Positions 9,586-20,100 of a stretch of DNA of 64,000 nucleotides are shown here, piece after piece. A program made the translations under genes and the position numbers. The stretch comes from Psychrosphaera haliotis (lineage in GTDB: Bacteria > Pseudomonadota > Gammaproteobacteria > Enterobacterales > Alteromonadaceae), in NCBI RefSeq assembly GCF_039523615.1, contig NZ_BAAAFQ010000001.1:310001-374000 (forward strand), read 5' to 3'. Within the stretch, counting starts at the first letter, position 1; each line of letters starts with the position of its first letter. A model generated the notes under the pieces. The model was given only the letters and a program-made list of their open reading frames with translations. It was not told the origin of the DNA and did no database searches.

Positions 9586-10119
9586 ATGCCAAAAAAATTC
9601 ATACAGCGATTTTTGCCAGACCACCAAAAAATCAAACAAAACAAAGCCGTCAATATGTTTGGCGACCTACTGCACGACGCAAACTTATGGCACCTAAATC
9701 GACGCTCAGCTCGAGGGGCATTTGCAATTGGTTTGTTTAATGCTTTTATTCCCGTTCCTTTTCAAATGTGGCTTTCAGCGTTTGGTGCCATTATATTTAA
9801 AGTCAACTTGCCATTATCTGTAGCCCTTGTATGGGTCAGTAACCCTTTAACTATGCCTCCACTATTCTATGGTTGTTATTTATTGGGCGAATGGGTTTTA
9901 GGTGGTGAGAAACAACCATTTAAATTTCAGTTGAGTTGGGATTGGTTAGTGACCAGTTTATCAACCATAGGTCCTGCATTTATAACCGGCTGTTTAATTG
10001 CGGCCTCGGTTGCCGCCATTATCGGTTTTTTTGGAATAGACTTAATGTGGCGTTATTCAGTAAAAAAATCTTGGCAACAGCGCAAGCAACTTAGAATTAA
10101 CCGCGAACTAGACAAGTAG
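9586..10119 (+). CDS. DUF2062 family membrane protein
   Basis: A DUF2062 protein of about 177 residues. The family hallmarks are visible: RSARGAFAIGLFNAFIPVPFQMWLSAFGAI, then SNPLTMPPLFYGCYLLGEWVLG, with two or three hydrophobic segments and a basic C terminus. The function of DUF2062 is unknown. The reading frame could open at TTG 9550, but the ATG at 9586 gives the usual MPKK-type N terminus. It is divergent from comEC and 44 bp upstream of pyrC. Confidence 0.88.
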   Translation: MPKKFIQRFLPDHQKIKQNKAVNMFGDLLHDANLWHLNRRSARGAFAIGLFNAFIPVPFQMWLSAFGAIIFKVNLPLSVALVWVSNPLTMPPLFYGCYLLGEWVLGGEKQPFKFQLSWDWLVTSLSTIGPAFITGCLIAASVAAIIGFFGIDLMWRYSVKKSWQQRKQLRINRELDK

Positions 10120-10163
10120 TAACATTAATTCGTTAGTTATCTTTATCAGCATATGGAGCATTT

Positions 10164-11198
10164 ATGACACAAATTACTATTCAAACGCCTGACGATTGGC
10201 ACTTGCACTTCCGAGACGGTGATATGCTTAAAGAGACCGTCGCAGCAACGGCTCGTTGTTTTAATCGCGCGATTGTAATGCCGAACCTTGTGCCTCCAGT
10301 GACTAATGCTCAAATGATCAATGATTACCGCTCGCGCATAGAACAAGCTCGACCAGATGGCAGCCAGTTTGAACCGTTAATGGTGTTGTACCTTACAAAC
10401 GATACGACAGAGCAAGATATCATCGACGCAAAAGCCGCTGGTACAGTCGCAGCAAAGCTTTATCCAGCGGGCGCAACTACTAATTCAGACGCTGCAGTTA
10501 GCGCGTTAGATAGCCTCTTTCCAATATTCGAAGTCATGGCAAGAGAAAACATGTTATTGCTAGTGCACGGAGAAGTAACGGATCACCACATCGACATTTT
10601 TGATCGAGAGAAAGAGTTTATCCACCGCAACTTATCTAGAATTGTTGATGGTTTTCCAAATCTTAAAATAGTCTTCGAGCACATTACCACTAAAGATGCA
10701 GTCGACTTTGTACTTAATGCGCCAGAAAACGTAGCCGCGACAATTACTCCACAGCATTTATTACTAAACAGGAATGATTTACTCGTTGGTGGCATTAGAC
10801 CGCATAATTACTGCTTGCCTGTATTAAAGCGCAACATCCACCAGCAAGCTCTTCGCGCCGTTGTTGCAACTGGTAACAGTAAGTTTTTCCTAGGTACTGA
10901 TTCAGCTCCACATGAAAAGTCGAAAAAAGAAAATTCTTGTGGATGTGCGGGTTGTTATAGTGCCTGGTCTGCACTTGAATTATATGCTCATGTATTTGAA
11001 GAGCTTGATGCTTTAGATAAGCTAGAAGGTTTTGCTTCTCATCATGGCGCTGACTTTTACGGACTACCGCGCAATAGCGGCACGGTTACATTAGTAAAAG
11101 AAGACTGGACCATTCCAGAAATGATTACACTTCCAAATGGTGATCCTATCGTTCCATTTTTTGCAGGTGAAACTTGTCATTGGAAACTGAAGGCTTAA
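10164..11198 (+). CDS. pyrC: Dihydroorotase
   Basis: Zinc amidohydrolase interconverting N-carbamoyl-aspartate and dihydroorotate in pyrimidine synthesis. The 344 residues match the E. coli PyrC class. Visible are the metal-binding HLHFRDG (His13, His15), the Lys98 expected to be carboxylated in AAKLYPAGATTNS, His residues in LLVHGEV and FEHIT, and the catalytic Asp in LGTDSAPH. An SD-like GGAG precedes the ATG. It ends convergently with lolE; a hairpin spans the junction. pyrD is 25 kb away at 36.7-37.7 kb. Confidence 0.97.
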   Translation: MTQITIQTPDDWHLHFRDGDMLKETVAATARCFNRAIVMPNLVPPVTNAQMINDYRSRIEQARPDGSQFEPLMVLYLTNDTTEQDIIDAKAAGTVAAKLYPAGATTNSDAAVSALDSLFPIFEVMARENMLLLVHGEVTDHHIDIFDREKEFIHRNLSRIVDGFPNLKIVFEHITTKDAVDFVLNAPENVAATITPQHLLLNRNDLLVGGIRPHNYCLPVLKRNIHQQALRAVVATGNSKFFLGTDSAPHEKSKKENSCGCAGCYSAWSALELYAHVFEELDALDKLEGFASHHGADFYGLPRNSGTVTLVKEDWTIPEMITLPNGDPIVPFFAGETCHWKLKA

Positions 11199-11216
11199 AG
11201 TTTTTTAAACCTTCAG
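11187..11216. terminator. Hairpin at the pyrC/lolE convergent junction
   Basis: CTGAAGGcTTAAA (11187-11199) pairs with TTTAAaCCTTCAG (11204-11216): 13 positions with one mismatch and a 4-nt loop. The left arm includes the pyrC stop codon. It has no long U-tract after the stem, so a terminator role is inferred from position between convergent genes rather than a textbook match. Confidence 0.45.
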
Positions 11217-11224
11217 CTTATGCC

Positions 11225-12490
11225 TTACCTCAATAATTCTATTGGGGTAAGTTTAGCGGCTTTACTAGATGGATATAGACTAGCTAATAATGCGATAAAC
11301 AAAGCAGTGCTTGTAATGATAATAACCTGTGTAAATTGGAGCTCGCTTGGTAAGTACTCTATAAAATAGACATCGCCGTCTAGCACCTTAAAGTTCAACA
11401 AACTCTCTAGAACCGCAAATATATTTGGCAAAAACTTCGCTAGAACACATCCAATTAATGTTCCCCAAACTATTCCTCTTACTGCAGTCAGTAAACCCAT
11501 AATTACAAAAGTTAGTTTAACAGTGCTAGGCGTTAGCCCTAAAGTTTTAAGTATTCCAATATCGCTATACTTTTCTTGTACCGCCATAGAAAGTGAAGAA
11601 ACAATATTAAAACTGGCCACGGACATAACAAGGACCATTACTAAATACATAATATCTTTTACTAGCACGATATCGTTGTATACATGGCCTTGGCTCCTGA
11701 ACCAGTCAATAATATAAACGTAGTCCGTTATTTCACTGCCTATTTCAGAAGCAACCTTGTTAGCCTCAAATGGGTCAATGAGTGAAACCTTTACACCTTG
11801 GGCTTCATACTCACTGTAACCTTGGCTTTGTTGAATAACATCCAGTGGCACATAAACCTGACCGTGATCCATCTGACCACCGATTTGATAAATACCGCTC
11901 ACTACAAAGTTTAAGTATTTAGGCGATGACAAACGGCCAGTATCAGAAACAACGGGGATTAATAACTCAAGTCTATCGCCTACTGTTAATTCTAGCTTTT
12001 TTGCGAGGCCAACTCCTATAACCGCCGGTGGTAAAGTGCCTGACTCTACTTTGGTTAACCAAGTACCCTCAATAATAAACTCCGACGTGACATTAACGGT
12101 TCGCTCCAACTCTTGATGTACCGCTTTTAGTAATACCGCTTCCATATTATTTTTCTTTTGAATCATCGCGTTTAATTCAATAAATGGAGCAACGGAGAGC
12201 ACCTTTGGGTGTTGTTGAACTTGCTTGGCAGTTTTTGTCCAATCCGGCAATGAACCAGCCACCGATTTAAATTCTATATCCGGAATAACAGACAGAAGCG
12301 TATTGCGAAGCTCCCTTTCAAAGCCATTCATTACTGATAAGCCAATAATTAGCGCGGCAACGCCAATTGCAAAGCCTATGCGAGACGCTCTGTTAATGAA
12401 CCGAATATAAGGGCTTTGTACGCCAGTTTTATAATACCTGCCTGCTAATTGCCAAGCTAAGGTGATATTTTGTTTAGAATTAGTGCTCAT
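11225..12490 (-). CDS. lolE: Lipoprotein-releasing ABC transporter permease LolE
   Basis: Inner-membrane permease of the LolCDE complex that extracts outer-membrane lipoproteins and hands them to LolA. The 421 residues have the MacB/FtsX topology: one N-terminal helix (IGFAIGVAALIIGLSVMNGFERELRN), a large periplasmic domain and three C-terminal helices. The SYVYIIDW-like and DVYFIEYLPSEL segments match LolE rather than LolC. The start ATG overlaps the lolD stop by 4 bp; it is third in lolC-lolD-lolE. Confidence 0.94.
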   Translation of the reverse strand: MSTNSKQNITLAWQLAGRYYKTGVQSPYIRFINRASRIGFAIGVAALIIGLSVMNGFERELRNTLLSVIPDIEFKSVAGSLPDWTKTAKQVQQHPKVLSVAPFIELNAMIQKKNNMEAVLLKAVHQELERTVNVTSEFIIEGTWLTKVESGTLPPAVIGVGLAKKLELTVGDRLELLIPVVSDTGRLSSPKYLNFVVSGIYQIGGQMDHGQVYVPLDVIQQSQGYSEYEAQGVKVSLIDPFEANKVASEIGSEITDYVYIIDWFRSQGHVYNDIVLVKDIMYLVMVLVMSVASFNIVSSLSMAVQEKYSDIGILKTLGLTPSTVKLTFVIMGLLTAVRGIVWGTLIGCVLAKFLPNIFAVLESLLNFKVLDGDVYFIEYLPSELQFTQVIIITSTALFIALLASLYPSSKAAKLTPIELLR

Positions 12491-13161
12491 TCCACAACAA
12501 GTCCATCATCAAGCTTTATAATTCTGTCAAAGCGCTCTGCTAGTGCTTGATCATGTGTTACAACTACTAGAGTTGTCCCTAACTCTTGATTCACCTTTAA
12601 AAATAAATCAAACACCTGTTGAGCGTTTTGTTTGTCAAGGTTACCGGTAGGTTCATCAGCCAACACCAACTTAGGTTTATTAACGAGTGCTCTTGCAATC
12701 GCTACACGCTGACGCTCTCCTCCTGACATTTGCGAAGGTAAGTGATCTAAACGATGTGAGAGGCCAACTAAATCAAGCAAGCTTTTAGCTTGGTTTTCTG
12801 CTTCTTGTTTATCCGTTCCGTTGATAAGTAAAGGCATAGATACATTTTCTAAGGCACTGAATTCCATCAATAAGTGATGAAATTGATAGATAAACCCTAA
12901 ATTTTTATTTCTAAATAGTGCAGCTTCACTGTCTGACAAGTCGGTATTGCGCTTGCCTAAAATCTCAATAACTCCAGACGACGGTTGATCAAGCATTCCA
13001 ATTAAATGCAACAAAGTACTTTTTCCAGAGCCTGATTGTCCTAAGATAGCCACTTGCTCACCAGCTTTTATTTCTAAATTTAGTCCTTTTAAAATATCAG
13101 TATCCACAACACCGCTATATGATTTTTTCAAATCACTACACTGAATTACATTCACAACCAT
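12487..13161 (-). CDS. lolD: Lipoprotein-releasing ABC transporter ATPase LolD
   Basis: ATPase driving lipoprotein release. Walker A GQSGSGKST near 40-48, signature MSGGERQR, Walker B LVLADEPTGNLD and the H-loop VVTHD are intact, and NLGFIYQFHHLLMEFSALENV is the typical LolD Q-loop region. The 224 residues are normal. It sits between the two permease genes, 9 bp after lolC and overlapping lolE by 4 bp. Confidence 0.96.
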   Translation of the reverse strand: MVVNVIQCSDLKKSYSGVVDTDILKGLNLEIKAGEQVAILGQSGSGKSTLLHLIGMLDQPSSGVIEILGKRNTDLSDSEAALFRNKNLGFIYQFHHLLMEFSALENVSMPLLINGTDKQEAENQAKSLLDLVGLSHRLDHLPSQMSGGERQRVAIARALVNKPKLVLADEPTGNLDKQNAQQVFDLFLKVNQELGTTLVVVTHDQALAERFDRIIKLDDGLVVE

Positions 13162-13170
13162 TTCCTTAAA

Positions 13171-14415
13171 TTACTCATAACGCAGCACATCGGCCGGCGC
13201 TAACTTTGCCGCTCTGATGGCAGGATAAATACTGGCCAAAAACGACAATCCAATTGCCAAAATAGCAATCAAGCCGACCTTTTCCACACTAAATACAACA
13301 GGTAAACCTATGCCTGGAACGCCCAACAAGTTAATATCTGTTATTAACATAAACTTGTTTATTCCAAGGGTAATTACTGATCCTAATATGCTTCCTAAAA
13401 TAGCACCAATAACACCGTTATAACTACCTTGAATAGTAAACACTTTTGCAATGTCTATGGGCTGCATGCCAAGGGTTTTTAAAATAGCTACTTCGCCTTG
13501 TTTTTGTGTGACCATCATGACAAGCGCAGAAACTATATTAAAAGCCGCTACCGCAACAATAAGGCTCAACATTATCCACATCATGTTTTTTTCCATTTTA
13601 ACGGCGTCAAATAGTTTTCCGTGGGTATTATACCAACTTGATATGTCAAACTGGTCTTTGCCGAGCGTGTTCAATAATGATTTTTCAATTGATTTGGCTG
13701 CAAAAGGATCACTCAATACAAGCTGTATTGCCTGCATACTGTTAGCTTTTTGCTTTAGTAACTTGTTTAAGTCTTGTTTTTTAGTAAATACTAAATGTTG
13801 GTCCAACTCACTATCGGTGGAATAAAGTCCAACAATTTTAAAGTTACGTTGAGCGGGCAAACGACCTAACGGAGTGTAATGAGAAGCACCACTTACGATA
13901 ATTCGTACATTGTCACCTATGCTTAGCCCGTTGTCGTAAGCCATAAACCGGCTTATAACGACGCCATAGCGACTACTATTTAACGATTCCCATGTTGGGC
14001 TATTGGCAGCGGCTTTTAAACCCAGAGGGATTTCAGAGTCAAGTGATAAACCTTGCACCACTATGCCTTTAAAATCTTGAGGTAGTTGTAGAATCGCCGT
14101 AGAGCTAACTAGTGGTAGTTGTTGTAAGATGAGTTGTTGGTCATTTTCTGGAAGTTGTTTAAGCCACTCTTTGTCTTGCAACTCTTCTAACAGGCCATTA
14201 TTTTTAGCAGTAACCACTACATGCGGCACACTACCTAAAATCCGATCTTTTAATAAACCTTCAAAACCATCCATTACTGATATAACAACTATCAGAGATA
14301 ATACACCTAAGGTAATGCCCGCTTTTGAAAATAATGATATCAGCCCCACGAACTTGCCTGCTTTGGAAGCTTTTGCGTATCGCCGAGCTATGACTAAACT
14401 TATTGGTAAATTCAT
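13171..14415 (-). CDS. lolC: Lipoprotein-releasing ABC transporter permease LolC
   Basis: First permease gene of the Lol operon, 414 residues, with the FtsX/MacB-type architecture. It is LolC rather than LolE by the ASHYTPLGRLPAQR hook-region segment, thought in the family to engage LolA, and by KLFDAVKMEKNMMWIMLSLIVAVAAFNIV before the second helix. The C terminus LAPADVLRYE matches LolC. The start is weakly supported by SD. It is divergent from the PilZ gene, separated by 118 bp that should hold both promoters. Confidence 0.93.
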   Translation of the reverse strand: MNLPISLVIARRYAKASKAGKFVGLISLFSKAGITLGVLSLIVVISVMDGFEGLLKDRILGSVPHVVVTAKNNGLLEELQDKEWLKQLPENDQQLILQQLPLVSSTAILQLPQDFKGIVVQGLSLDSEIPLGLKAAANSPTWESLNSSRYGVVISRFMAYDNGLSIGDNVRIIVSGASHYTPLGRLPAQRNFKIVGLYSTDSELDQHLVFTKKQDLNKLLKQKANSMQAIQLVLSDPFAAKSIEKSLLNTLGKDQFDISSWYNTHGKLFDAVKMEKNMMWIMLSLIVAVAAFNIVSALVMMVTQKQGEVAILKTLGMQPIDIAKVFTIQGSYNGVIGAILGSILGSVITLGINKFMLITDINLLGVPGIGLPVVFSVEKVGLIAILAIGLSFLASIYPAIRAAKLAPADVLRYE

Positions 14416-14533
14416 GTAAGGTTTTGAATCTTTTTAATTTAAATGGTGAAGGAATGCATAAGGTTCGATAATATGTGTTTCATATACAAAGTACAAGCTA
14501 TGCAGGCTCCGTAATCACATAAGGTCAGCGTTA

Positions 14534-15157
14534 ATGAATGAACAAGATTCCGCTCAGTTTTCTGAGTATTTTCAGTTAAATCACGCCATTGAAGTCAACA
14601 TAAGTAAAGGCGATGTATTGTCTAATACTCCTACTGATGATGAGTTTGACGCGTTAATCCCCTTACCTTATAAGTTAGCGTCTGAAATGAAAGGCGTTGA
14701 ACAAAATATGCTTCGACCGCTTAGGCAGCTAGGCGATGTTATTGAGCCGCTTGCTGATTACTTAAAAGCACAAAGCCGAAAAATTGATTTAATGATGCAC
14801 TATATTCTGCAAGCTCAAGATGAAAATGATGAACGTCATCTCACCGTTTCATTTGGTGGCGGAGGTTTTGTTTTCTCGTCACCGGATAGTTATAGCAAAG
14901 AAGACTATTTAGTTTGTAAATTGTTTTTTAATGACGAGGCTTCAGCAATATATTGTTTAGGCCGAGTAATTGAACAAAGTGATAATGACACACAAGGCGA
15001 TGAAGGCGATGAAGGGAATGAAAGAGAAACGCTATATACCGTTTTATTCCATAAAATTAGAGATGAAGATCGTGAAACTGTAGTTAGAGCTTCGCTGCAC
15101 CAACAATCGAAACAATTATTGAAGAAAACCCAAAAAAGAGACAGTGAGAATAGTTAA
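14534..15157 (+). CDS. PilZ-domain protein (putative c-di-GMP receptor)
   Basis: A 207-residue protein resembling the PilZ protein found beside lolCDE in other gammaproteobacteria (such as the Pseudomonas PA2989 neighbourhood, from memory). An N-terminal helical part (RPLRQLGDVIEPLADYLKAQSRKIDLMMHYIL) precedes a PilZ-like barrel, with LTVSFGGGGFVF in place of the D/NxSxxG motif and KLFFNDE following. Binding residues are degenerate, so ligand binding is uncertain. A QGDEGDEGNERE run from an imperfect 9-bp DNA repeat sits in a loop near 155-165. The stop and the aguA start share one base (TAATG), implying coupling. Confidence 0.72.
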   Translation: MNEQDSAQFSEYFQLNHAIEVNISKGDVLSNTPTDDEFDALIPLPYKLASEMKGVEQNMLRPLRQLGDVIEPLADYLKAQSRKIDLMMHYILQAQDENDERHLTVSFGGGGFVFSSPDSYSKEDYLVCKLFFNDEASAIYCLGRVIEQSDNDTQGDEGDEGNERETLYTVLFHKIRDEDRETVVRASLHQQSKQLLKKTQKRDSENS

Positions 15158-16191
15158 TGTCATATACTTTGCCACCAGAGTGGGAAACACAGTCTGCCGT
15201 TTTATTAACATGGCCGCACGACAAAACAGACTGGGCACCTATCTTACCAGACATCGAGAACGTATATATACAGCTGGCCAGTCACATAGCGGAACGTCAG
15301 CTATTGGTTGTTGCTTGTCACTCTAGCGATTTAAAGAACCATGTAGCGTCATTGTTAGAAAGCAATAATGTGAACACAAATAACGCACGCTTATTTATAG
15401 CGCCTTGTAACGACACTTGGGCTAGAGATCATGGACCAATCACTCTACTGTCTGAAAAGCGAGAGCCTAAACTGCTCGACTTCACGTTTAACGCCTGGGG
15501 TGCAAAGTACCACGCAAATCTTGATAACGAGATCAATGGTCACCTTTTTAAGCAACCTTTTTTTGATGCGGCATTAACACAAAAGAATGATTTAATATTA
15601 GAGGGTGGCAGTATTGAAAGCGATGGTGCGGGTACCCTAATGACCACATCCATTTGTTTGCTGAATCAAAACCGCAATGCACACCTTTCAAAACAAGAAA
15701 TCGAAGAGCAGTTATTAACATCATTGGGCATGAAACAAGTCTTGTGGATTGATCATGGGCACCTAGCTGGCGATGACACTGATGCTCACGTAGACACTTT
15801 AGCTCGTTTTGCGCCTGAAGGTATTGTCTATGTTCAGTGTAACGACAAAACAGAGTCTCACTATGCCGAACTATGCAACATGGAAAAGCAATTGGAAAGC
15901 TTTGAAAATACTAGCGGTGAACGCTACCGTCTATTTCCACTGCCTATGCCTAGCCCTATTTCAAATGAAGATGACGAATTGTTACCAGCCACCTACGCAA
16001 ATTACCTCATTATCAATAGAGCGGTACTAGTACCAACCTACAATGATGACAATGATGCAGCTGCGTTAAGCGTAATCCAAAAGGCCCATCCAAATCATGA
16101 CATTATCGGAATTGACTGTAACGCGGTTATCCAGCAGTTCGGTAGTTTACATTGTTTAACCATGCAGATACCTGCAGGCGTGATTGTTTAA
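15157..16191 (+). CDS. aguA: Agmatine deiminase
   Basis: Converts agmatine to N-carbamoylputrescine and ammonia, the first step of the agmatine route to putrescine. The 344 residues fit the peptidyl-arginine-deiminase-fold family. Visible: TWPHDKTDW, NDTWARDHGPI with the catalytic Asp/His region, ILEGGSIESDG, DTDAHVDTLARF with catalytic His, and the nucleophile Cys333 in GSLHCLTMQ. It is followed 44 bp later by aguB, giving the complete two-step pathway, and translationally linked to the PilZ gene upstream. Confidence 0.95.
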   Translation: MSYTLPPEWETQSAVLLTWPHDKTDWAPILPDIENVYIQLASHIAERQLLVVACHSSDLKNHVASLLESNNVNTNNARLFIAPCNDTWARDHGPITLLSEKREPKLLDFTFNAWGAKYHANLDNEINGHLFKQPFFDAALTQKNDLILEGGSIESDGAGTLMTTSICLLNQNRNAHLSKQEIEEQLLTSLGMKQVLWIDHGHLAGDDTDAHVDTLARFAPEGIVYVQCNDKTESHYAELCNMEKQLESFENTSGERYRLFPLPMPSPISNEDDELLPATYANYLIINRAVLVPTYNDDNDAAALSVIQKAHPNHDIIGIDCNAVIQQFGSLHCLTMQIPAGVIV

Positions 16192-16235
16192 CCTATAATG
16201 ACGTATGCAAATTTAACAAAATTTAGAGCTTAACT

Positions 16236-17126
16236 ATGAACAATAAAGACCTAAACGTCGCCTTAGTACAACATAGCAATACAGGTGATGTTCAACACAA
16301 TCTAAATAAAACCATTCAAGGCATTAAAGACGCCGCCTCTGAAGGTGCGAAGCTAATTGTTTTACAAGAGTTACATTGCTCTTTGTACTTCTGCCAAACG
16401 GAAGATACAGACTGTTTTGATTTAGCTGAAACTATACCGGGGCCTTCTACTAACACCTTTGGCGAATTAGCCAAAGAGTTAAAGGTTGTCATTGTATTAT
16501 CGTTATTTGAAAAGCGAGCCGTTGGGATTTACCACAATACAGCAGTAGTCATGGACAGTGATGGCTCTATTGCAGGTAAATATCGTAAGATGCACATACC
16601 TGATGATCCTGGCTTTTATGAAAAGTTTTACTTTACACCGGGTGATATAGGTTTTGAGCCTATTCAAACCTCAATAGGTAAACTTGGTGTTTTAGTCTGT
16701 TGGGATCAATGGTTTCCTGAAGCTGCCAGATTAATGGCGATGGCGGGTGCAGACGTGCTTATATACCCTACCGCAATTGGTTGGGACAAAAGAGATGATG
16801 CCGATGAACAAAAGCGTCAGCTAGATGCATGGGTAATATCACAAAGAGCACATGCCGTGGCGAACGGTTTACCCGTTATCTCTTGTAATAGAGTGGGATT
16901 AGAATTAGATCCTAGTGGTCAGAGTGAAGGCATTTCGTTTTGGGGCAATAGTTTTATTGCAGGGCCACAAGGAGAAATATTAGCTCATGCAGGCGACAGT
17001 GATGATCAAATTCTTACGGCAAACGTATCGTTAAGTCGAAGTGAGTCTGTTAGACGAATATGGCCATTTATGCGTGACCGCCGGATAGACCATTATAGTG
17101 ACTTATTAAAGATTTATCGCGATTAA
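16236..17126 (+). CDS. aguB: N-carbamoylputrescine amidohydrolase
   Basis: Nitrilase-superfamily enzyme hydrolysing N-carbamoylputrescine to putrescine, CO2 and ammonia. The Glu-Lys-Cys triad is visible: Glu45 in VLQELHC, Lys118 in YRKMHIPDDPGFYEKFYF, Cys155 in LVCWDQWFPEAARLMA. The HIPDDPGFYEKFYFTPGD segment is characteristic of AguB. The length of 296 is typical. It directly follows aguA; together they make putrescine without urea. Confidence 0.96.
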   Translation: MNNKDLNVALVQHSNTGDVQHNLNKTIQGIKDAASEGAKLIVLQELHCSLYFCQTEDTDCFDLAETIPGPSTNTFGELAKELKVVIVLSLFEKRAVGIYHNTAVVMDSDGSIAGKYRKMHIPDDPGFYEKFYFTPGDIGFEPIQTSIGKLGVLVCWDQWFPEAARLMAMAGADVLIYPTAIGWDKRDDADEQKRQLDAWVISQRAHAVANGLPVISCNRVGLELDPSGQSEGISFWGNSFIAGPQGEILAHAGDSDDQILTANVSLSRSESVRRIWPFMRDRRIDHYSDLLKIYRD

Positions 17127-17171
17127 CAACGCTAATTACCGCGACTTGAAAATGAATTTAAAGGGATTGTT

Positions 17172-20100
17172 GTGCTTCCACAATTATTAAAACTGCCTTT
17201 GCCGAAGGTTAAATCGGCGTCAGACAAAAAAGCAGATAAGATAACTTGGTCAAGATTAGCGGGAAGCAGTAAAGCCCTTGCTATTGCAGAGGCTGCCTTT
17301 CATTCAGATCATGTAACCGTTGTGGTAACGGAAAACACGCCTGCGGCCCATAGACTAGAAAGTGAATTAACCACCCTTTTACCTGCAGACAGCCACCCGG
17401 TATTTACATTCCCCGATTGGGAAATTCTGCCATACGATACATTCTCGCCGCACCAAGACATTATTTCACAGCGACTTTTAACCCTGTATCAATTGCCAAG
17501 TATGCAGCGCGGCGTAGTTATCGTTCCTGTTAGTACGCTAATGCATTTTATTGCCCCTAAAAGCTATATTATGGGCAATAGCTTTGTATTTTCAGCGGGC
17601 GATGTAAAAGATATACAAGCATTAGCCTTGCAACTGCAAGAAAATGGCTACCGGAATGTAGAGCAAGTGATTGAACACGGTGAATACTCGGTACGTGGTT
17701 CCATACTCGATATTTACCCTATGGGTAGCGACCAACCTTTTAGAATTGATTTTTTTGATGACGAAATAGACTCTATTCGTGTCTTTGATACTGAATCTCA
17801 GCGCAGTAAAGACAAGGTCGATAAAATTAACTTATTGCCCGCTCACGAATTTCCTTTAGATAAAGAAGGAATAGAGGCATTTAGACAAAATTATCGTGAG
17901 CAATTCACTGTTAGAAATGAAAAAGGTAGCCTATACAAGCAAGTATCTGAAGGCAGTTTCCCTGCAGGGATTGAGTATTACCTACCGCTATTTTTCGAAA
18001 AAACAGACTCGCTTTTTGACTACTTCCCGCAAAACTGTCACTTAGTTTTGGTCGGTGATATACAGGCACAAGCCGAGTTATATCTGCGCGAAACCCAAAA
18101 GCGTCACGATAACCTAAATGTTGATCCTTTAAGACCTTTATTAGAACCGGCTAAATTATTCTTGGCGCTTAATGAGCTATTTGGTGAGATGAACCAATGG
18201 CCACAAATTAACATTCAAAATGGCGTGACAAAAGGCGCTGGTAAATTTAACGCTAATACGCAAATTATTGACGATATTTCAATAGACTCGCAGCTAAAAC
18301 AACCATTTACTAAAATACTTGCCCATATTGTTTCTCAAAAAGAACAACGCGGTAAAGTTTTGTTTAGTGTTGAGTCTGCAGGTCGACGTGAAACATTACT
18401 AGAGCTTTTAAGACAAGCTCATATAAAGCCAAACCAATTTAAAACGGTAAAAGACTTTGTCGATTCAGATAGTGACATTGGTATCGTTATAACAAGTCTA
18501 GAAAACAGCTTTAGTTTAATCACTAACCACAATAATGAATCACTCCCAATTTCGTTTGTTACTGAAACAGAATTACTGGGCGGTCGCGTTACACAGCGAA
18601 AACGAAATAAACGTGAAAAGTCTATTTCTACTGATGCGCTAGTAAGAAACCTTGCAGAGCTGAAAGTAGATCAAGCAATTGTACATATTGAACATGGTGT
18701 AGGTCGTTATAAAGGGTTAGAAACCATAGACGCTGGTGGACTTACTAGCGAGTTTGTAACGATTGAATACGCTAACGAAGCAAAACTTTATGTTCCAGTT
18801 GGTAACTTACATTTACTTTCGCGTTATACCGGCGGTGAAACTGAATCTGCACCGCTAAATAAATTAGGCTCTGACGCATGGGAAAAAGCTCGCAAAAAAG
18901 CCGCGGAAAAGATTAAAGACGTGGCTGCTGAATTGCTCGACATCTATGCTCAACGTGAAGCAAAACCTGGATATAAATACGAATTAGAACGAGATGGCTG
19001 GCGACAGTTTTCGGCATCATTTCCGTTTGAAGAGACTGAAGATCAGCAACTTGCGATTAACGCCGTTGTTAATGACATGAAGTCACCACAAGCCATGGAC
19101 AGACTTATATGCGGCGATGTTGGTTTTGGTAAAACCGAAGTCGCTATGCGCGCGGCTTACATCGCAGTAAACGATGGTAAGCAGGTTGCGGTTTTAGTGC
19201 CAACTACTCTGTTAGCGCAACAACACTACGAAAACTTTGTTGATAGGTTTGCGGATTGGCCCGTTAAAGTAGAAGTCCTATCGAGATTTAAAACAGGGAA
19301 ACAACAAACTGCCGTTTTAGAGCAACTAGAAAATGGTCAAGTTGATATTGTGGTAGGTACACACAAGTTAATCCAAGAAAACATCAAGTTTAAAGACTTA
19401 GGCTTACTCATAATAGATGAAGAGCACAGGTTTGGTGTTAAACAAAAAGAAGCCATCAAAAAGCTAAGGGCTAATGTTGATATTCTAACGCTTACAGCTA
19501 CGCCAATTCCAAGAACATTAAACATGGCGATGAGTGGCATGCGCGACCTTTCAATTATCGCCACGCCTCCAGCAAAACGCTTAGCTATCAAAACCTTTGT
19601 TCGCCAAATTAATGATGATCTGATCAAAGAAGCCATCATGAGAGAAACAAATCGTGGTGGCCAAGTGTATTTTTTACATAACAACGTAGAAACCATTGAG
19701 CAAAGAGCAAAGGCTATTGAGGCGTTGATGCCTGAGTGTCGAGTAGTGGTTGCACATGGACAAATGCGTGAAAAAGAGCTTGAGCGCGTAATGGGTGATT
19801 TTTATCACCAAAGATACAATGTATTAGTATGTACCACTATTATTGAAACCGGCATAGATGTGCCTACTGCCAATACTATTATCATGGAGCGTGCTGACAA
19901 ACTTGGTTTGGCGCAACTACACCAACTTAGAGGCCGTGTGGGTCGTTCTCACCACCAAGCCTATGCTTATTTGTTAACACCACCACCCAAAGCCATCAGC
20001 AAGGACGCGGTTAAGCGCTTAGAAGCCATTGAGTCGCTAGAAGATCTTGGGGCTGGTTTTGCGTTAGCTACTCATGATTTAGAAATACGTGGCGCAGGTG

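Noticed and set aside
13451..13825. 124-codon plus-strand open frame
   Set aside because: It lies wholly inside lolC on the opposite strand, with no SD and no recognisable protein features.
19337..19696. 119-codon minus-strand frame
   Set aside because: Antisense to the conserved helicase core of mfd; composition follows the shadowed codons.
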